From the NCBI GenBank assembly GCA_016617855.1, contig JAECUM010009861.1:56243-120242 (forward strand): a stretch of DNA of 64,000 nt, given 5' to 3'. Below are positions 33,432 through 45,921 of this stretch, piece after piece. The position numbers were made by a program, and so were the translations under genes. Under the pieces are notes generated by a model. It saw only the letters and a list, made by a program, of their open reading frames with translations, was not told the DNA's origin and searched no databases. Positions within the stretch are counted from its first letter, which is position 1. Each line of letters opens with the position of its first letter. This stretch comes from Megalonaias nervosa (lineage: Eukaryota > Mollusca > Bivalvia > Unionida > Unionidae).

Positions 33432-34270
33432 TGTTACGTGTCTAGGCTCGTACAAAAGTAACAAAGAAAAGAGTGAAGCCAACAAGCTTTGTAAAATTTA
33501 ACAAATAATTTATTTTCCTAGAAAAACAAGGTAAAAATGTGAAAAAGGACTTACGGTTTATGAATCTAATCCAAAATTAATCCTAGAATTAATAAATATA
33601 AGTCCTAGCAATAAAAAATCCTAAGTGAAACACAGTTCGAATCCCGATGAAGTTCCAAGATGGAAGGCGATGACATCTTCTATAACCTGTTTTGTGTTAA
33701 TGTATCAACGGTTCCTTGTTGAATCAGCAAGAATAATAATCTGGCTTTAGAATTAAGAATAATGTCCAATAAATGTCTTTGTCTAAGAATTCGAATGGGC
33801 ACAAGTGGTTTCCAGGAAAAATAAATTATTAATTCCGTAAAATATAAAAATTCAAATCAAACTGGCAACAACAGAAATACCTTTTAACTCCAAGGTATAT
33901 TTTACGACTGAGAAAAAAAATCGCTATGAACTATGTTTTAAGCCTAACTGCAACGCAATTCAAACCCTCGTGATGGGTCACGTGATCACTTAGGCTACAA
34001 GTCTAGTATCACGTAGGCCAGATATAACCTTGACTGAAATCAGTGATTTCTTCACTGGGAATGAAAATAAAAAAAGGTTATTTACCAGAAAGTGAATCTA
34101 GGTCACCGATTGATACAATGTAAACAAGCTACTGGCTTGTTTACAGTCAAACAGAACTGAACAGAATTTTCTGGAAAAATGTCAAATCCAGTGAATAAAG
34201 TTATCATTACAATACATATAATGGAATAAAATAAAAAACAAACAAGTAATTAAATTACATATACGTAACA
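33432..34270. mobile_element. Possible solo LTR (left arm)
   Basis: The 839-bp segment begins TGTTACGT and ends ACGTAACA, an 8-bp perfect inverted end with the TG…CA rule. The flanking pentamers are ATATT and ATAAT (4 of 5 match). No coding frame is present. A solo LTR is the best reading; a non-autonomous DNA element is possible. It sits between the convergent integrase-like and HECT genes. Confidence 0.45.
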
Positions 34271-34555
34271 ATAATGTATCATACAATTGTTGTATATAAA
34301 ACCAGACACAGAAGTACGATGACGAGACACAAAAAACAACTCTGAGCTAACCAAACCGTACACCTACATCTCGAATCAGTTTTTAAAAATGAATGAAACG
34401 AGAAAATTAGCCACAATAAACGTTATGAAGATAAACTACGTGTTATATACATTTATTGCAAGCACATGTAAGACTGAATAAGAATAACCAGTACGCATTT
34501 CTCTAAAAATGATGCATTTTTATCACGTCTTACGTTACATAAAACTGTTCAGCCT

Positions 34556-34747
34556 TTGATATTCTTGTGCAGTTGTCAACTATGCACGGATTGCGTTAAA
34601 AGATCACCAGACATATTGTATGAATTACCCACCCACCCCAGTCCCATTGTATCGCACAGGACCGGAAGCGATACCAAAGATTCTAAGCGGGCGTATATAC
34701 CATACACATTCCTGACTTCGAGATCAATCCTGCGGATCATGCTTTGA
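34556..34747 (+). other. Exon-like open segment, unknown
   Basis: Sequence after TTGTGCAG (34574) stays open in two frames. The right arm has 10 extra bases here (near 53640) and the frame continues differently, so at least one copy is shifted. No domain was recognised; it could be a 3' exon of the integrase-like gene or chance. Confidence 0.2.
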
Positions 34748-37700
34748 ATGTATGCAGCTACTTCCATTCTGACCACCTCTATTATTTAGGAAACAATGAT
34801 TAACCGAGAAGTTCCGACTGCAAGGAACTACTTTATTTATTCTACAGACAAATAGAGTCGTAGAAATAGTTGAAGTGTTCTGAATAGATTGTTGTTTATT
34901 TGTCTTCTTTGTTGTTGTTCTTTTGCCGAGAACTTTCCGGCGGAAAAAAATGTACGATTTTCTTCTGTAAATTATTGTGCCGTCATACATCCAAGGCATA
35001 TTCTTGTATCACAGAAGTAACCGATGACTTACCTATTGATACAATACAGTGAGTGAAGTAAAACAAATATATCATCCTACTCCCCTACTCAAACCCAAAG
35101 AAGTCATTCAGAAATGCCATATCAGATAATTCGTAATCAACAATTTCAACAGGCAGTATTAGTTGATTAATACATGTGCTCGCGGATGGAAACATCACTT
35201 CGGCAAATTGGATTGTTGGGTTCATGCTGAATCCAAGATGTGGTTCTCTGGAAGCCCCTGTTGCGAATTTGAGAATTCTCTCTATTGTGACCTGTCCTCG
35301 TCTTCCAGCTGAAAAGACAGAAATAGGGACGTAAGTAGTGATGTTCGCACATGATGTAATATTTACATGCTTTTACTATGACGCAATATTTCAAATGTAA
35401 TTATTAATGTCAAGACCTATTTACTAATACGTCTATCTTTCGTCGTAATTGTACAACGTGCATAACAATGTTTTAAATTATTTGGTATAAACTTGTTGGG
35501 CATTTGTAGTTTCAATGTTCTTAACAGATTTATTCATGGTGTGTGACTATTATCAGAGTCATATACTTCTGCTAATACGTGCTAATACGTATAGTGGTCT
35601 TGTTTTGACTTTAAATATTTGACACCATCGAGGTGCTATTAAAATTATAAACAATACATATTCAAATCAACTTGTGAGATTTATTATATACATCTCATTC
35701 ATGTCATTTATACTGCCATTAGTTTTTGTTCAGGATTTGTCTTTCAAATGAAGGAAATTATACATATAAAAATAAATAAAGAAGGAATATTTAATTTATA
35801 ACAAAGACAATTTGTAACTAATTGTGTATATTATTAGAAGTTCATGTGAGACACTGGGATAATCTCATTCGTAAATTGGGCTGCATGATTGGTTCGGTAA
35901 TTGTCAGTCTGAGATTAACACTGCATATTACATGTTAGACATTCAAAACATTATACAAATAGTTATCAAGAAGAAACGTTCTGCTTGGCAATGTTCAAAA
36001 CCGTTATCAAACAAGTTTGACACTATAACAAAAGGACATTTAATAAATCAGAAATATGAACAATCCTGTTTATCAAAAGGAGAACCAAATGAGTACAAAT
36101 GAACTTTTGTTACACTGTCAAGGCGGAGAACGGTAATAATCTGAATAATGGACCATGTAGATGAAACATTTTCTCAAAAACTACAGTTTTGTTTCTGACA
36201 ACTTTGGTTACGGTACACACATGTGGTTATGGAGAAGTCATTTGTGAATAGATATAGTCTGAAATGATTTATAACATTACTATATATATCCTTAAAAGTA
36301 AAAAATGCGTCCCACAACTTACAATAGACTTCTCTCAGGTATCGCACAAAATGGCGATACGCATTTTCTTCCAGTACCCGCCGGGTGCTATCTTCTTGTG
36401 CGAAGACGACTTTAAATAGGTGTAACAAACGGTTGACGGTCATCAGGTCGGGTGATTGGCCGGAAAAGATATCTAACAGTGTTTTTTTGTGTGATGAGCT
36501 GAAACCCCCCAAAAATCTTGTTTAAATAAATTGGAATAGTACTTGCTGCATCCGTAAGTTTCAATCAATAATACCAGAAGGAAATCAGTAAAACTGTGCA
36601 TTTGTAACATGTTTTAAAATTACGTGTCAAGATTTTCTCTAGATGTCTGCAGTCAGCACTATGGAGATGAAGACACTAAAAGTGAGTTACTTGATAAATT
36701 CCAGTACTTGTCAGTCCTGATTTAAATTGAGATAATGCATCTCCTTCAGAGTTTTCAATGACACAGTCAAGGAAATCGGCGACTGGCCCTCCTTGTATGA
36801 CGCTCAGTCCGACCAAAGGAAAAAGAATAACTTCGTACAAGTCGAAAATGTTCTACGTATGTTAAATAGAATAAATACTGATATTTTTCTTAGTCAATAG
36901 ATACAGTTCTCTTTCAGAACGCATTTTATAATGTTTAACGGAGAATAGCATAATGATAGCCAATTTTATTCACAAAAAGACGTAATCGCTGAATACTAAT
37001 GTATTCAGTAGCAGATGTAGCAATTTCTAAAACAGGTTTACATGAAAATCATCTTTATTTTGAAATTATTTTTCTTGAGGCACTAAGATTCATGTTAAAA
37101 ATTCCTTATTTTGTTCATATATGTTATTACCAATCAACACTCCGGCATAGAAATAATGATGACGTGCTATGTATTCGTCTTCACTTTTCAGCATTATCTG
37201 TTGATCTTCGTAGGTGAGCATCCTCTCTTTAAAGTCTGTAACAAAGGCAAAGAAGAACTCTTTCCTAGGACCTCCCAGATCACGAGCACATTCTCCATGG
37301 AAGTTAACCTCCAGGGGAAACACCTAATGTTTTCTTGGAACGGAATTTCCTCCATGCTGTCGGTAAACAGCGTTTGTCTGCTAATAAAAGTCGCAGATGT
37401 TTCACCATCTATAGTCTCATTCTCTGTTTGAACGTCCGGTGGACGACCTTGCAAGAAAAGCTCCTGATAGCACTGCAAAATGGCTATTGGTTCAGATCTT
37501 CTCTCCCTAAAAAATATGAACAGAACAAATTGATTCAGATGGAATATTTTCGACTGTATTGCAGATGAATAAGGAACTAAACTTTAGTTTCATACAATAC
37601 ATAAAAACACTTATAGTTATGATAGGTTTAGAAGAAAAATTAAAATGTAAAATTTGAGGGCTGTTTTTTTAGTTGTTTTCAAGGTTATACAATTTTTAGG

Positions 37701-37805
37701 GAGGTTCATGACACAAAGCAGTTACAAGATTATCTCCATGAGCAGCATAACATTTCTTACAAACTTGCTAAAGTATGATTTTGGTTTGTTTCTAAATAAA
37801 TAAAG

Positions 37806-37882
37806 ATGTGATGTGATTTGGATTTTTAACGTAGCTTTAAAAAATTTTCCGTCATATCGCTACCACGTCTGCAGTGTGATCT
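37806..37882 (-). repeat. SINE tail fragment (left arm)
   Basis: Matches the 3' tail of the 28.7-kb SINE family (GTGATTTGGATTTTTAACGT, then TCATATCGCTAC). Confidence 0.7.
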
Positions 37883-39779
37883 ATGTTCATATCTCTGGAG
37901 TTTGGTAAACAATATTTCATTCTCGTACTAATGGTCAGTCTGTGAAGAATCATTTTAGTAGTCAGATATTAGAATAGTATTATGGAAATCAGAGCGCGGG
38001 ATTATTTATTTTGAAGATTTATTTGAATTCGTAAAGTGTTCATTCTCATTCTCATTTTGGATTTATATATAATCTGGGGATTTATGCAAACTTATTCAAA
38101 GATATTCTGAATTACAACATTCCAGCATATCAGGACGTTAAAGACTACTGAAACATCAGGACATCCAAGACTTGCAGAATTTAGGAAGATTCTATATTTT
38201 TGGGACTTGTGCTTAGGACACTTTTAAATATTTGGGAATTAATTCACAATATTGTACGTGCCTTTTAGTTTTCATTTTAATTGTTTTAAAATAAATTGCT
38301 TGTTGATTTTACTCTATATGTTGCTTTCACTTTCTTTCTGTTATATATCTTTAGACCATAGAGTCATAGCAACTGATAAAATGTAGGTGTGATCATGCGC
38401 AGTCAATAGGATTTTGAATTTCTAAAATAATGGTATTGCCAGAAGTTTACTATGGGCGCTGAATTAATAATGTGAGTCATGTAAGTTGAAACGCATTCTA
38501 ATCAATACTGATAATATTCATGGTAAGGCTTGAAAATACTTCTGGTACGATTATACTGTAGTACTAGGATTACTGTATTTATTATTATTTAGTATAGCCG
38601 AGGAATATGTATGGAAACTTGCACACATCATATCAAAGAAGTAAAATGCATGCATGATATGAAAGCATCATAGGATCTCATATGCTTCATTGTGTCATGA
38701 ATCAGCCTGTGTTCACAGAAGTGCTACAGTATAACTAATTATGTTGGTCGCGTAAAATATGTTCATACTGCAAAAATGAAACTACGCTTAACCTTGACTT
38801 GTGTTTGGTTTTTATTCAGCTGTGCTTTTTTCATATCAATAACTTATGTTTGTGACTATTTCCAACGCAACTGAAAGTAAAATATAAAAGGACGATACTG
38901 AGATCGCTGGAACTATATTCCTAGGAAACAGTAAATCGTCCCTCAGTTAGACGAAAATTAAACATGCTAATTCCTATTTAGGTTAAGTATCAGTAATGTC
39001 TGAGAAGTCAGTAAACAGTGTTAGTGTTGTGTACAGCACTGAAAGACCATCGTTTCGGATGCGTTGTGCATGTTGCCATTGCAAACACAAACCGACTTTG
39101 AGATGTCACTGACAGTTGCTGCTAAAGGCGGCAATATTGATGGTGAGAATACAATACTTTTCGAGCAATTTATTTCCATAAAAATTTAAGCTATCTTCTT
39201 TTCTGGTATGGAGATTTATATAAAAGTAGTCTCAAGCTAACGATATGCAATCAATTAAATGCAAAATGGACTTTCCCTTTAAGAATAGATTCAAGGAAGC
39301 AAATTAAGAAACGTTTAGTGTCATCATCACCATCTCATCATCATCGTCATCATCTTCTTCTTCTTCTTTTTGTCTAATAATATTGTAAGGTGACGGGTTT
39401 AGATTAAATCCATAAACCCAATCTCCTATTTACAGGTTTATTTCTAATTTACACAAGTATATACACACCTCTATCCTTGCGTTGCATTACAGAGTATATT
39501 TCCCTATTTGTCCGTAGAATTAGAACCTTACTAAGTGTTATAACAGAGAGATGATTCTTATTAAAAGTCCATAATTCTGCTTAGGGGAAACATGCTTGAA
39601 ACATGGCTGCAGATAAGGGCTTTCTAACTCCCTAGAGTTTCTAACCTCATCTAAGTATGACCTGTTATAAAAGGCGGCTAATTTGGCAAACCAGTGGTCT
39701 AGTGAAACACAACTTACCTCTATCATAATAACATCACACTCCTAACTATCTAGTTTCATCACAATATTGTATAGTACAG
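37883..39779. other. Non-coding within HECT intron (left arm)
   Basis: AT-rich. The stretch 38000-38400 contains an AATAAA-like signal in an LTR-like context but no boundaries were found. The CAT/TTC run near 39325-39367 is low complexity. The right-arm counterpart is about 48590-50490. Confidence 0.4.
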
Positions 39780-39792
39780 TCTTCTTCTTCTT

Positions 39793-39831
<39 letters not shown>

Positions 39832-39890
39832 TACTTCTTTTTCTTGTTCTTCCTGTTCTTATTCTTATTCTTATTATTATTATTATTATT
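39780..39890. repeat. TTC/ATT trinucleotide tract (left arm)
   Basis: Mixed (TTC)n, (ATT)n and (TTCTTA)n runs. The mirrored tract at 48330-48580 is more than twice as long. Confidence 0.9.
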
Positions 39891-39989
39891 GAACAAGCAA
39901 GATGACTTCTAGTATTTATTGCAGTTATATCAAAGGAATAAATATGACAATCAACACATTTTGCAAATTTAAAATTCACCAAAGTGAAA

Positions 39990-42260
39990 GAGTAATATAA
40001 GAGTTCCTCGAAGGGTCTGACGCTCTACTGGGCGAAAAGAATTTCCACAAATGACAGATAAGACCACTCCTTCCTTTTGAGTCAAATTAGCTGCTGTGGT
40101 GCACGTGTTGGAAATGAGAGTGGCATTATTTTCGTTTAGGATAAAGTACACATCATTGGAAGTGTTTGGGTGAAAATCACATGTGATAATGATTATCCAT
40201 GTACAGGGAGTAGTGACAACAAGATTTTTTAAGACAGTCGTCGTGGTAGTCATATTGGATGTACAAGTGAACGATTCCCATTTAGGTCCCACTAGGTATA
40301 ATAAGAAGTATACTTGTGAAAACTCCTTGTAGATAAAGCCATCAATTTTGAAGAAGTAGAGATAACACTATTTGAACGATATGACTTTACACGAAGGAGT
40401 AGTAATAAAAAGATTGTCAAGATGGCTGCCTTGATGGTCATATTGGACGCAAGATCAGAACCATTTCAATTTAGGACCAGCTAGGCATCATATGAAATCA
40501 TATAGTGAACACCATATTGATATAACTATCTATGTAGAAGGGGTAGGAGTAACCAAATTTGTGACTGCGGCGGCCATATTGGTGGTCAGATCGATACCAT
40601 TGTCATTTAGAACCAATAACCTCATAAGAAGCCTTTTAGTGAAAACGCAATGTTAATATGACCATCCATGCCGGAGAAGTAGCAGTAAGAAAATGTTCAA
40701 AATGGCTACCATGGCAGCCATAGTGGACGGCAGATCGGTACCATTTAAGCATAGGACCAAGTCGCGACATCAGTGAAAATTTAATTTTTACATTACCATC
40801 CACGAATGAGAAGTAACAAATAAGAAGACTTTCAACATGGACGTCAGATTGGCACCATTTTCATACTGAAGCAAGTGAACATTATAAGAAATTTTTACTG
40901 AAAACCACGTGTCATAGACAATCCATTCAGGAGGAGTAGGAATAACAAAGTTTTGAAGATGGTTAGATCGGGCTGTCTGCAGCAACATTTTCATCTCGGA
41001 AGAAGTAGACCATGACATAAATGTGTATGTAAAGTTTCATGACAATACTCCAATTAGTTTAGGAGTAGCGATTAAAAACTTGTGCGACCATTTATTCAGG
41101 AGGAGTAGAAGTATAAAGATTTGCAAGATGGATGCCGTGTCGGCCATACTGGACGTCAGATTTACACTATCTTCTTAAGAAGAAGTCATTTTTATGAAAA
41201 CCCTAAGATGATATCATCAGCCATGTAAAAGAAATAACCAAAACAAGATTTTTAAGAGAGCCGCTGTTACGGCCATATTGGACATCAGATTGACCACATT
41301 TTCATTTTGGACCAAGCAGACAGGATAGCCATTTTTTTTTTTTTTTAATAGCGAAAACCGCATGTTCATAAAACAACCCATTCAGGATGATTAGTGATAA
41401 CAATATTTTAAAATGGCCATTGTAGTGGCCATATTGAATGTGCGCACAGCACGATTTTCATTTAGGACCATAAAAGCCATAAGATGAATGTGTATGTAAT
41501 GTTTCATGGCAATTCTCACAGTAGTTTAAGAGGGGTAGCGAAAACAAACGTGTGCTAACGGACGGACGGACAACGGAAGTAGAAGGACGGACGACAGACG
41601 ACTGACGACGGACAATAGACCATTCCATAAGCTTTTCTGTGGCCAACACCATTTCGTTTTGAACCGATTAGACATCTTAAAATGTCTTTTAGTGAAAACG
41701 CCATTTTGATTCAGGAGAAATAGTGATAACAAGATTTTCAATATGGCTGCCATGTCGGCCAAATAAGACATCAGATCAGAACCATTTTTATTTATGATGA
41801 ACAAGACATTTCCATCAGAAGTCTTTCAGTTAAATCCATACGGTGATATGACCATCCATGCAGGAGGAGCAGCGATAACAAAAATGTTAAAAGATGGTTG
41901 CCATAGCACCATCTACATTTATGACCAGCTAGGGGTCATAAGAAGCCTTTTAGTGAAAACGATATGTTAATATGACTTCATTGAGTAGCGATAACAACAT
42001 TTTCAAGATAAATACTGTGGCGGCCATACTGCATGTGCAACCAGCACCATGTTCATTTTGGACCATGTAGACCATGGGATGAATGTGTATGTAAAGTTTC
42101 ATGGCAATCGTCTAAGTAGTGTAGGAGGAATGGCGATAACAAACACGTGATAACGGACTGAGGGACGACAAACGACAGACGGCGGAAAGCAGGCCACCAC
42201 AAAAGCTTTTCTGCTCTATGGCCAGTAAAGTTAATAAAAACATTTTGAACCGTCTTTATG
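39990..42260 (-). repeat. ~150-bp repeat array, left arm
   Basis: The same family as at 5.6-7.9 and 11.7-13.2 kb, here inverted (…GATTTTCAAgATGGC.GCCAT…). Units are about 120-170 bp. The end segment CATGAAACTTTACATACAC appears in inverse at about 42090. Open frames here (40788-41018, 41458-41804, 42053-42265) are repeat translations. Confidence 0.85.
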
Positions 42261-42329
42261 TGCATTACGCTTTCCTATATGGTACGGGGAAATAGCAGAC
42301 TACTGAAAATGCTGGCAATTTATGAAGGA

Positions 42330-42334
42330 ACTCG

Positions 42335-42365
<31 letters not shown>

Positions 42366-42380
42366 CAACAATCGCAATCG

Positions 42381-42423
<43 letters not shown>
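42330..42423. repeat. (ATA)n-(ATT)n self-complementary tract, left arm
   Basis: (AATA)-type triplets followed by CAACAACAATCGCAATCGTC and then (ATT)n, so the two halves can pair into a hairpin. Mirrored at 45833-45920. Confidence 0.9.
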
Positions 42424-42424
<1 letters not shown>

Positions 42425-43129
42425 TCTCCATTACGCCTATCTGAATACAATTTCTTTGTGGATACAGATTTATTGGTTTCCATTAAGATATATGCTGTGT
42501 ATTTTTCTTCCCGTTTATTATGTGACGAGTCCGTGTTTAAAAAAAAAAATTAGCCAAAATGATTCAAACGAACGAATAAATTACTCACAGGAATTCTGCA
42601 TTTTTCTGTCTAATTCCTAATGGAATATTAAATGGTTTCACTTGTGACGTTTCATGAGTATGTAGTCAATAATGGGCGACAGTCGGCAACTCAGAGTAAA
42701 ATACAAATGTACAAGGACGCATTGGAAAGTAATGTATACAGTTTTTTAAAAAAGTTATTCGACATGTAGTCATGACGTATGTACATTTTAGGAAAATGTG
42801 CATATGTATATTTTAGACAACTTCAGATTTACAGTAGCATTATAGTAGTTCAAATAAATATTTATATGGACAAATATGTGATCTTTTGGTCTTGTAACCT
42901 GTCGGTAGCTATCTGCTAGCGTAAATCTGCATATTACTCACCAGTGTTGTTGTGGATTCATCATCTTTATCTTTTCTACTGCTTTTCACAACAGATGAAC
43001 TATGAGATGAATTTGACTGTTGTCTTGGTCTTGTATTGATTTGTCTTCTATAGGACTCAAAAATTCCCATTCTGGAATTCCCAAATGCTAAAATAGGAAT
43101 GTCTTGCATTAAAGGCTATTCCATAAACT

Positions 43130-43130
<1 letters not shown>

Positions 43131-43196
<66 letters not shown>
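43131..43196. repeat. (GT)n(GA)n compound microsatellite
   Basis: Located in the first visible intron of the left HECT-like gene. The right-arm partner at 45061-45118 is interrupted (CTCTGTCTCT…CACACA). Confidence 0.95.
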
Positions 43197-43861
43197 ATTA
43201 TGACACCTCGTAAATGTCCACCAAACACACTTAAGAGATTGAATACAGGCGTGCAATATTTATTTTACAATGTTATACTCCACCTTGACTCTCCAATTTT
43301 CTACTACGTTTCAAGGAACGAGTTACACTAATATGCATTATATGCTATAAAACAAGAAAGGGAATGTTGTATAGTTGAAATATGTATCAATGTGAACATT
43401 TTTTTGAACATTATCATTCACGTTTGTAAACCAAATCATGGAATGAAACTCACCAGTGGAGCCACAGACGGCCAGAAAAACTCGTCCTGCTTTATTCCAT
43501 CCACCTTCAGGTTCGATAAATGCATTGTTTCGACACAGAATGTGATGTTGTTTGTCTCCATCGGAATCTTCATACCGGAGGGAGGTAATCGAAGGAAATG
43601 CGCTTCCTACAATACATTACAAACAATGTTAAGGTACAGAACAGCACAGCAAAGAACAATAAAAATACCATACGACCGTATCACATCGGAATATACAATA
43701 CAATGCAATAAAATATAATAAAATAGAAAATAATTGCAATGTAAGAAAAAGAACATACACCTTAAATTAATTAATAGATCATAACACATAAGAAACACTA
43801 TCTAGATCTAGGAAGCTCTTCAAAAGAGTGGATCTTCAAAAGAGTGGATAAAAAAACAACA

Positions 43862-44411
43862 TATATATATTGACTGATATCTGTGTACCTCTCAATAAAA
43901 TTCTAAGCCCTGCACGTTCAATGTCCCTACTTTAAACACGATATATGCAACGATTATATTCTTTTGTTACCATTTCATGTGACCTCTATATGAGATGGCC
44001 ACGTGATTTTCTGGACTTGTGTCCTTTGTGCTTCAACGATGGTCCTCTGTCCGTTCTATTGTTTATTTCTGTTCTAGAATTTTAGCTATTTTGCATGGAT
44101 CATCCGTCCATAAGTGGTCTTTAATTGAATATAAGTCGTGTGACGATCATGCATGGCCGCCATATTTAGATAACATTAGAACCTGGAAATTATGTTTAAA
44201 ATTACATCTTCTCACGAGCCACTCCATCAATAAATACATGACCATATACTGCATCATGTTGTCATCTGTTTATAACATCCGGGATACACAAATGGAATTT
44301 CTCGTCCGTTTAGGTCAAATATACAACATGATATGGGCTTAAAGATTACCTTAGGGCTGGTTAATGAGATCAGGCGCACTTCGCCCACTTGCTTTCCTTT
44401 TTATTCCTATC
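43862..44411. other. Unique central spacer of the inverted repeat
   Basis: The 550 bp between the arms has no inverted partner. It contains an open frame of 107 codons (44019-44342, +) without recognisable domain. The two HECT-like genes point away from it, so it occupies the position of a shared promoter or of missing 5' exons. Neither is demonstrated. Confidence 0.7.
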
Positions 44412-44650
44412 TGTTGTTTTTTTATCCACTCTTTTGAAGAGCTTCCTAGATCTAGATAGTGTTTCATATGTGTTATGATCTATTAATTAATTTAAGGTGT
44501 ATGTTCTTTTTCTTACATTGCAATTATTTTCTATTTTATTATATTTTATTGCATTGTATTGTATATTCCGATGTGATACGGTCGTATGGTATTTTTATTG
44601 TTCTTTGCTGTGCTGTTCTGTACCTTAACATTGTTTGTAATGTATTGTAG

Positions 44651-44803
44651 GAAGCGCATTTCCTTCCATTACCTCCCTCCGGTATAAAGATTCTGATGGA
44701 GACAAACAACATCACATTCTGTGTCGAAACAATGCATTTATCGAACCTGAAGGTGGATGGAATAAAGCAGGACGAGTTTTTCTGGCCGTCTGTGGCTCCA
44801 CTG
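44651..44803 (+). pseudogene. HECT-like gene, first visible exon (right copy)
   Basis: Acceptor ATTGTAG, donor GTGAGT. Encodes AFPSITSLRYKDSDGDKQ… and IEPEGGWNKAGRVFLAVCGS, fully open in both arms. Exon phase joins 45170 by a split Ala codon (GCA). Confidence 0.7.
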
Positions 44804-45060
44804 GTGAGTTTCATTCCATGATTTGGTTTACAAACGTGAATGATAATGTTCAAAATATGTTCACATTGATACATATTTCAACTATACAACATTCCCTTTC
44901 CTGTTTTATAGCATATAATGCACATTAGTGTAACTCGTTCCTTGAAACGTAGTAGAAAATTGGAGAGTCGAGGTGGAGTATAACATTGTAAAATGAATAT
45001 TGCACACCTGTGTTCAATCTCTAAGTGTGTTTGGTGGACATTTAGGAGGTGTCATAATTA

Positions 45061-45118
45061 ACTCTCTGTCTCTCTCTGTCTCTCTCTGTCTCTCTCTCTC
45101 TCACACACACACACAAAC
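45061..45118. repeat. (CTCTGT)n/(CA)n microsatellite
   Basis: Intronic; partner of 43131-43196 with different structure. Confidence 0.9.
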
Positions 45119-45169
45119 ACACACACCAGTTTATGGAATAGATTTTAATGCAAAACATTCCTATTTTAG

Positions 45170-45315
45170 CATTTGGGAATTCCAGAATGGGAATTTTTGA
45201 GTCCTATAGAAGACAAATCAGTACAAGACCAAGACAACAGTAAAATTCATCTCATAGTTCATCTGTTGTGAAAAGCAGTAGAAAAGATAAAGATGATGAA
45301 TCCACAACAATACTG
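45170..45315 (+). pseudogene. HECT-like gene, second visible exon with nonsense codon (right copy)
   Basis: Encodes AFGNSRMGIFESYRR…, then TAA at 45241, then a Ser-rich basic stretch (SSHSSSVVKSSRKDKDDEST). The left-arm copy is open throughout, so the C-to-A change that makes the stop is arm-specific. Confidence 0.7.
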
Positions 45316-45831
45316 GTGAGTAATATGCAGTTTTACGCTAGCAGATAGCTACCGACAGGTTACAAGACCAAAAGATCACATATTTGTCCATATACATATT
45401 TATTTGAACCATTATAATGCTACTGTAAATCTGAAGTTGTCTAAAATGTACATATGCACATTTTCCTAAAATGTTCATACGTCAGGACTACATATCGAGT
45501 AACTTTTTTAAAAAACTGTATACATTACTTTCCAATGCGTCCTTGTACATTTGTATTTTACTCTGAGTTGCCGACTGTCGCCCATTATTGACTACATACT
45601 CATGAAACGTCACAAGTGAAACCATTTAATATTCCATTAGGAATTAGACAGAAAAATGCAGAATTCCTGTGAGTAATTTATTCGTTCGTTTGAATCATTT
45701 TGGCTAATTTTTTTTTTAAACACGGACTCGTCACATAATAAACGGGAAGAAAAATACACAGCATATATCTTAATGGAAACCAATAAATCTGTATCCACAA
45801 AGAAATTGTATTCAGATAGGCGTAATGGAGA

Positions 45832-45832
<1 letters not shown>

Positions 45833-45875
<43 letters not shown>

Positions 45876-45887
45876 CGATTGCGATTG

Positions 45888-45920
<33 letters not shown>
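45833..45920. repeat. (AAT)n-(ATT)n self-complementary tract, right arm
   Basis: Mirror of 42330-42423. The open frame of poly-Ile is an artefact. Confidence 0.9.

Positions 45921-45921
<1 letters not shown>

Larger units (their letters stand above)
35085..43606 (-). pseudogene. HECT-type E3 ubiquitin ligase-like gene, left copy
   Basis: Exons on the minus strand, 5' to 3': 43454-43606, 42942-43087, a ~5.4-kb gap with repeats, 37131-37506, 36691-36809, 36323-36498, 35085-35308. The last four encode a HECT domain: DLGGPRKEFF, GGPVADFL, STRRVLEENAYRHFVRYL, LKFATGASREPLLGF and PSASTC, with the catalytic Cys codon complementary to 35172-35174. The upstream exons resemble N-terminal parts of G2E3-like HECT proteins expanded in molluscs (IEPEGGWNKAGRVFLAV), a family memory not checked. 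Lesions here: two extra bases near 37312-37323 shift the frame inside the HECT N-lobe, and the acceptor of the next exon is CG instead of AG (36810-36811). The Ser codon that is a stop in the right copy is intact. Further exons may be missing. Confidence 0.8.
26905..43861. repeat. Giant inverted repeat, left arm (~17 kb)
   Basis: The reverse complement of this arm matches 44412-61396 almost continuously. Paired positions sum to 88222-88341 throughout (for example 43454/44803, 40292/47930, 36323/52017, 32341/56000, 26905/61396), with small steps where indels or microsatellites differ. In the 153-bp exon at 43454-43606 I count three substitutions against the right arm. The inner end falls at …GATAAAAAAACAACA, where a 16-bp direct duplication (CTTCAAAAGAGTGGAT) is unique to this arm. 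The outer end coincides with the foldback at 26905. Confidence 0.95.

Noticed and set aside
34556..35084. Second half of the integrase catalytic core
   Set aside because: No D-G-F/Y-S-R-like block or downstream Glu context could be found in any frame.
40788..42265. Several 60-100 codon frames
   Set aside because: They are translations of the ~150-bp repeat; the same peptides recur wherever the repeat occurs.
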